Source: an uncultured Lachnospiraceae bacterium
GTDB lineage: Bacteria; Bacillota; Clostridia; Lachnospirales; Lachnospiraceae
Direction of reading: 5' to 3'
NCBI GenBank assembly: GCA_910589105.1
Contig: CAJUST010000004.1
Span: forward strand, 96,855 to 160,854
DNA length: 64,000 nucleotides
The notes under the pieces are model-generated. The model saw nothing but the letters and a program-made list of their open reading frames with translations, searched no databases and was not told where the DNA came from. Shown one piece after another: positions 62,965 to 64,000 of this stretch. How positions within the stretch are numbered: the first letter of the stretch is position 1; every line of letters begins with the position of its first letter. Position numbers and translations under genes: made by a program.

Positions 62965-63921
62965 ATGTTATTTTCAAAGAAAAACCGGCAAAAACCGCAG
63001 AAGCCGGGTCAGGGGAATCATAACGCAAACAGCCTTTATCCGGTACTGTATGTGACAGAACATTTAAAAGATTACAAAGACGACCTGATTCAAAAAGAAG
63101 TGGATTCCCTTTTTGAACTAAGCCTAGTCAACAATTCTTTTTCCGGCGTTTTAAAGAAAGCGGACGATTTCCAAACACAGCTTTTAGACTTTGGGGAATC
63201 CTTTACAAATATCAACCAGACAGCGGAACAATTTTCCGAAGTCAAAGAATCAATTGCAAACACGGTTTCTGAAACACAGGAAAAAGTTGAAGACTTAAAA
63301 CATACGTCCATGGTTATCGAACAGGCGTATACCGAGATGGAGCAGACGTTTGACCAGCTTCAGGAATCCGTCAAAGGCATAAGACAATGCATCAATAAAA
63401 TCGTTTCCATTGCAGACGAGACAAATATCCTTGCCATCAACGCATCGATTGAAGCATCGAGAGCCGGACAGGACGGCAAAGGCTTTGCCGTCGTCGCCTC
63501 GAAAGTCAAAGAACTTGCCGAAGAAATCAAATCGCTTGCCAATGACGCAGATTCCGGCATCCACAACGTAGAATCCGGCGCAACCGAACTCAATGACAGC
63601 ATTTTATCTTCTGCGCAAAAACTAGGAGAAGGAACCGATATTGTCAACAGCGCCTACGACTCATTCCATGAAATTACACAGGCGGCGGAAGGCGCTTCCC
63701 AAGTGCAGACAGAAATTTCAAATGTAATTGAAGATTCCCAAAAGAAAATGCAGACGCTCTGCCAGTTTTTTGATGAGATTAAACTTCAATATCAGGAAGT
63801 TGTCAAACATATCAAACGCGCAAGCAGCCTTGGCACGACAAAAAGCGCAATGTTTGAAGACATTGACAACATGCTCTCCCAGATTCCTCCAATTATTAAA
63901 GACCCGAATCCACAACAATAA
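62965..63921 (+). CDS. Cytosolic methyl-accepting chemotaxis-type receptor
   Basis: 318 residues without membrane segments. The signalling hairpin tip IVSIADETNILAINASIEAS with EASRAG is clear about residues 150-185, flanked by long coiled coils. The N-terminal half has no known sensor. It follows the FIST gene 12 bases on, with AAAGGAGG upstream, so FIST probably supplies the input. It could signal to CheA or to a non-motility histidine kinase. Confidence 0.88.
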   Translation: MLFSKKNRQKPQKPGQGNHNANSLYPVLYVTEHLKDYKDDLIQKEVDSLFELSLVNNSFSGVLKKADDFQTQLLDFGESFTNINQTAEQFSEVKESIANTVSETQEKVEDLKHTSMVIEQAYTEMEQTFDQLQESVKGIRQCINKIVSIADETNILAINASIEASRAGQDGKGFAVVASKVKELAEEIKSLANDADSGIHNVESGATELNDSILSSAQKLGEGTDIVNSAYDSFHEITQAAEGASQVQTEISNVIEDSQKKMQTLCQFFDEIKLQYQEVVKHIKRASSLGTTKSAMFEDIDNMLSQIPPIIKDPNPQQ

Positions 63922-63952
63922 ACGAAAAATTTTTGTCATTCCCATAAAAGGG

Positions 63953-63998
63953 GCTGTCGCTTTAACGAATGAAAATTCGTGAAGCGGCAGCTTCATTT
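63953..63998 (+). terminator. FIST-MCP operon terminator
   Basis: GCTG-CGCTT-ACGAAT and ATTCGT-AAGCG-CAGC pair around GAAA with small bulges (63953-63991), followed by TTCATTTT at the window edge. Confidence 0.75.
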
Positions 63999-64000
63999 TA

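Overview
The window looks like chromosome of a spore-forming, gut-type Clostridium relative, most likely a Lachnospiraceae member. This rests on clostridial-type genes (DUF6273 and InlB-repeat surface proteins, a helicase with HA repeats, DpaA/DpaB dipicolinate synthase), Gram-positive ribosome binding sites, a CIRCE heat-shock operator, a GlcT-type RNA antitermination switch and moderate-to-low GC. No tRNA, rRNA or CRISPR array was seen.

Layout. 1-8.5 kb: the start of an L,D-transpeptidase, leuCD with a divergent LysR regulator, then ybaK-mcrB-mcrC, a type IV restriction system. 8.6-13.4 kb: groESL with CIRCE, a DUF2974 hydrolase, a HAD phosphatase and a small membrane protein. 13.5-24.8 kb: a tightly packed leftward nine-gene exopolysaccharide operon (HA-repeat helicase, priming sugar transferase, glycosyltransferases, acyltransferase, EpsG polymerase, flippase, pyruvyl transferase). 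24.8-25.5 kb: its control region. 25.5-29.5 kb: malQ and leuS. 29.9-34 kb: two secreted proteins around remnants of a serine recombinase and an Rpn-type nuclease. 34-37 kb: an EF-G paralogue and a lipoprotein. 37-46.6 kb: one gene for a 3196-residue secreted multi-domain protein. 47-49.4 kb: tyrA-aroA. 49.7-53 kb: glcT and ptsG with a RAT/terminator. 53-56.4 kb: dpaA-dpaB-asnB, a likely sporulation operon. 56.4-57.6 kb: a second Rpn remnant and a broken EcoRV-like restriction-modification system. 57.8-64 kb: DUF6512, a coiled-coil protein, a hexapeptide-repeat protein, topB, and a FIST sensor with a soluble chemotaxis receptor.

The main discovery theme is switching of the cell surface. (1) The exopolysaccharide operon is preceded by a 367-bp segment (24816-25182) bounded by 26-bp inverted repeats. 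It holds a perfect TTGACA-N17-TATAAT promoter that currently points away from the operon. This is a candidate invertible promoter caught in the OFF orientation. (2) The giant surface protein has a 10-G tract exactly between its -35 and -10 boxes. (3) The operon's acyltransferase carries a G8 tract early in its reading frame. Together they suggest that inversion and slipped-strand mispairing independently vary the capsule, its acylation and a large surface protein. All of this is read from one sequence; the switching itself is inference.
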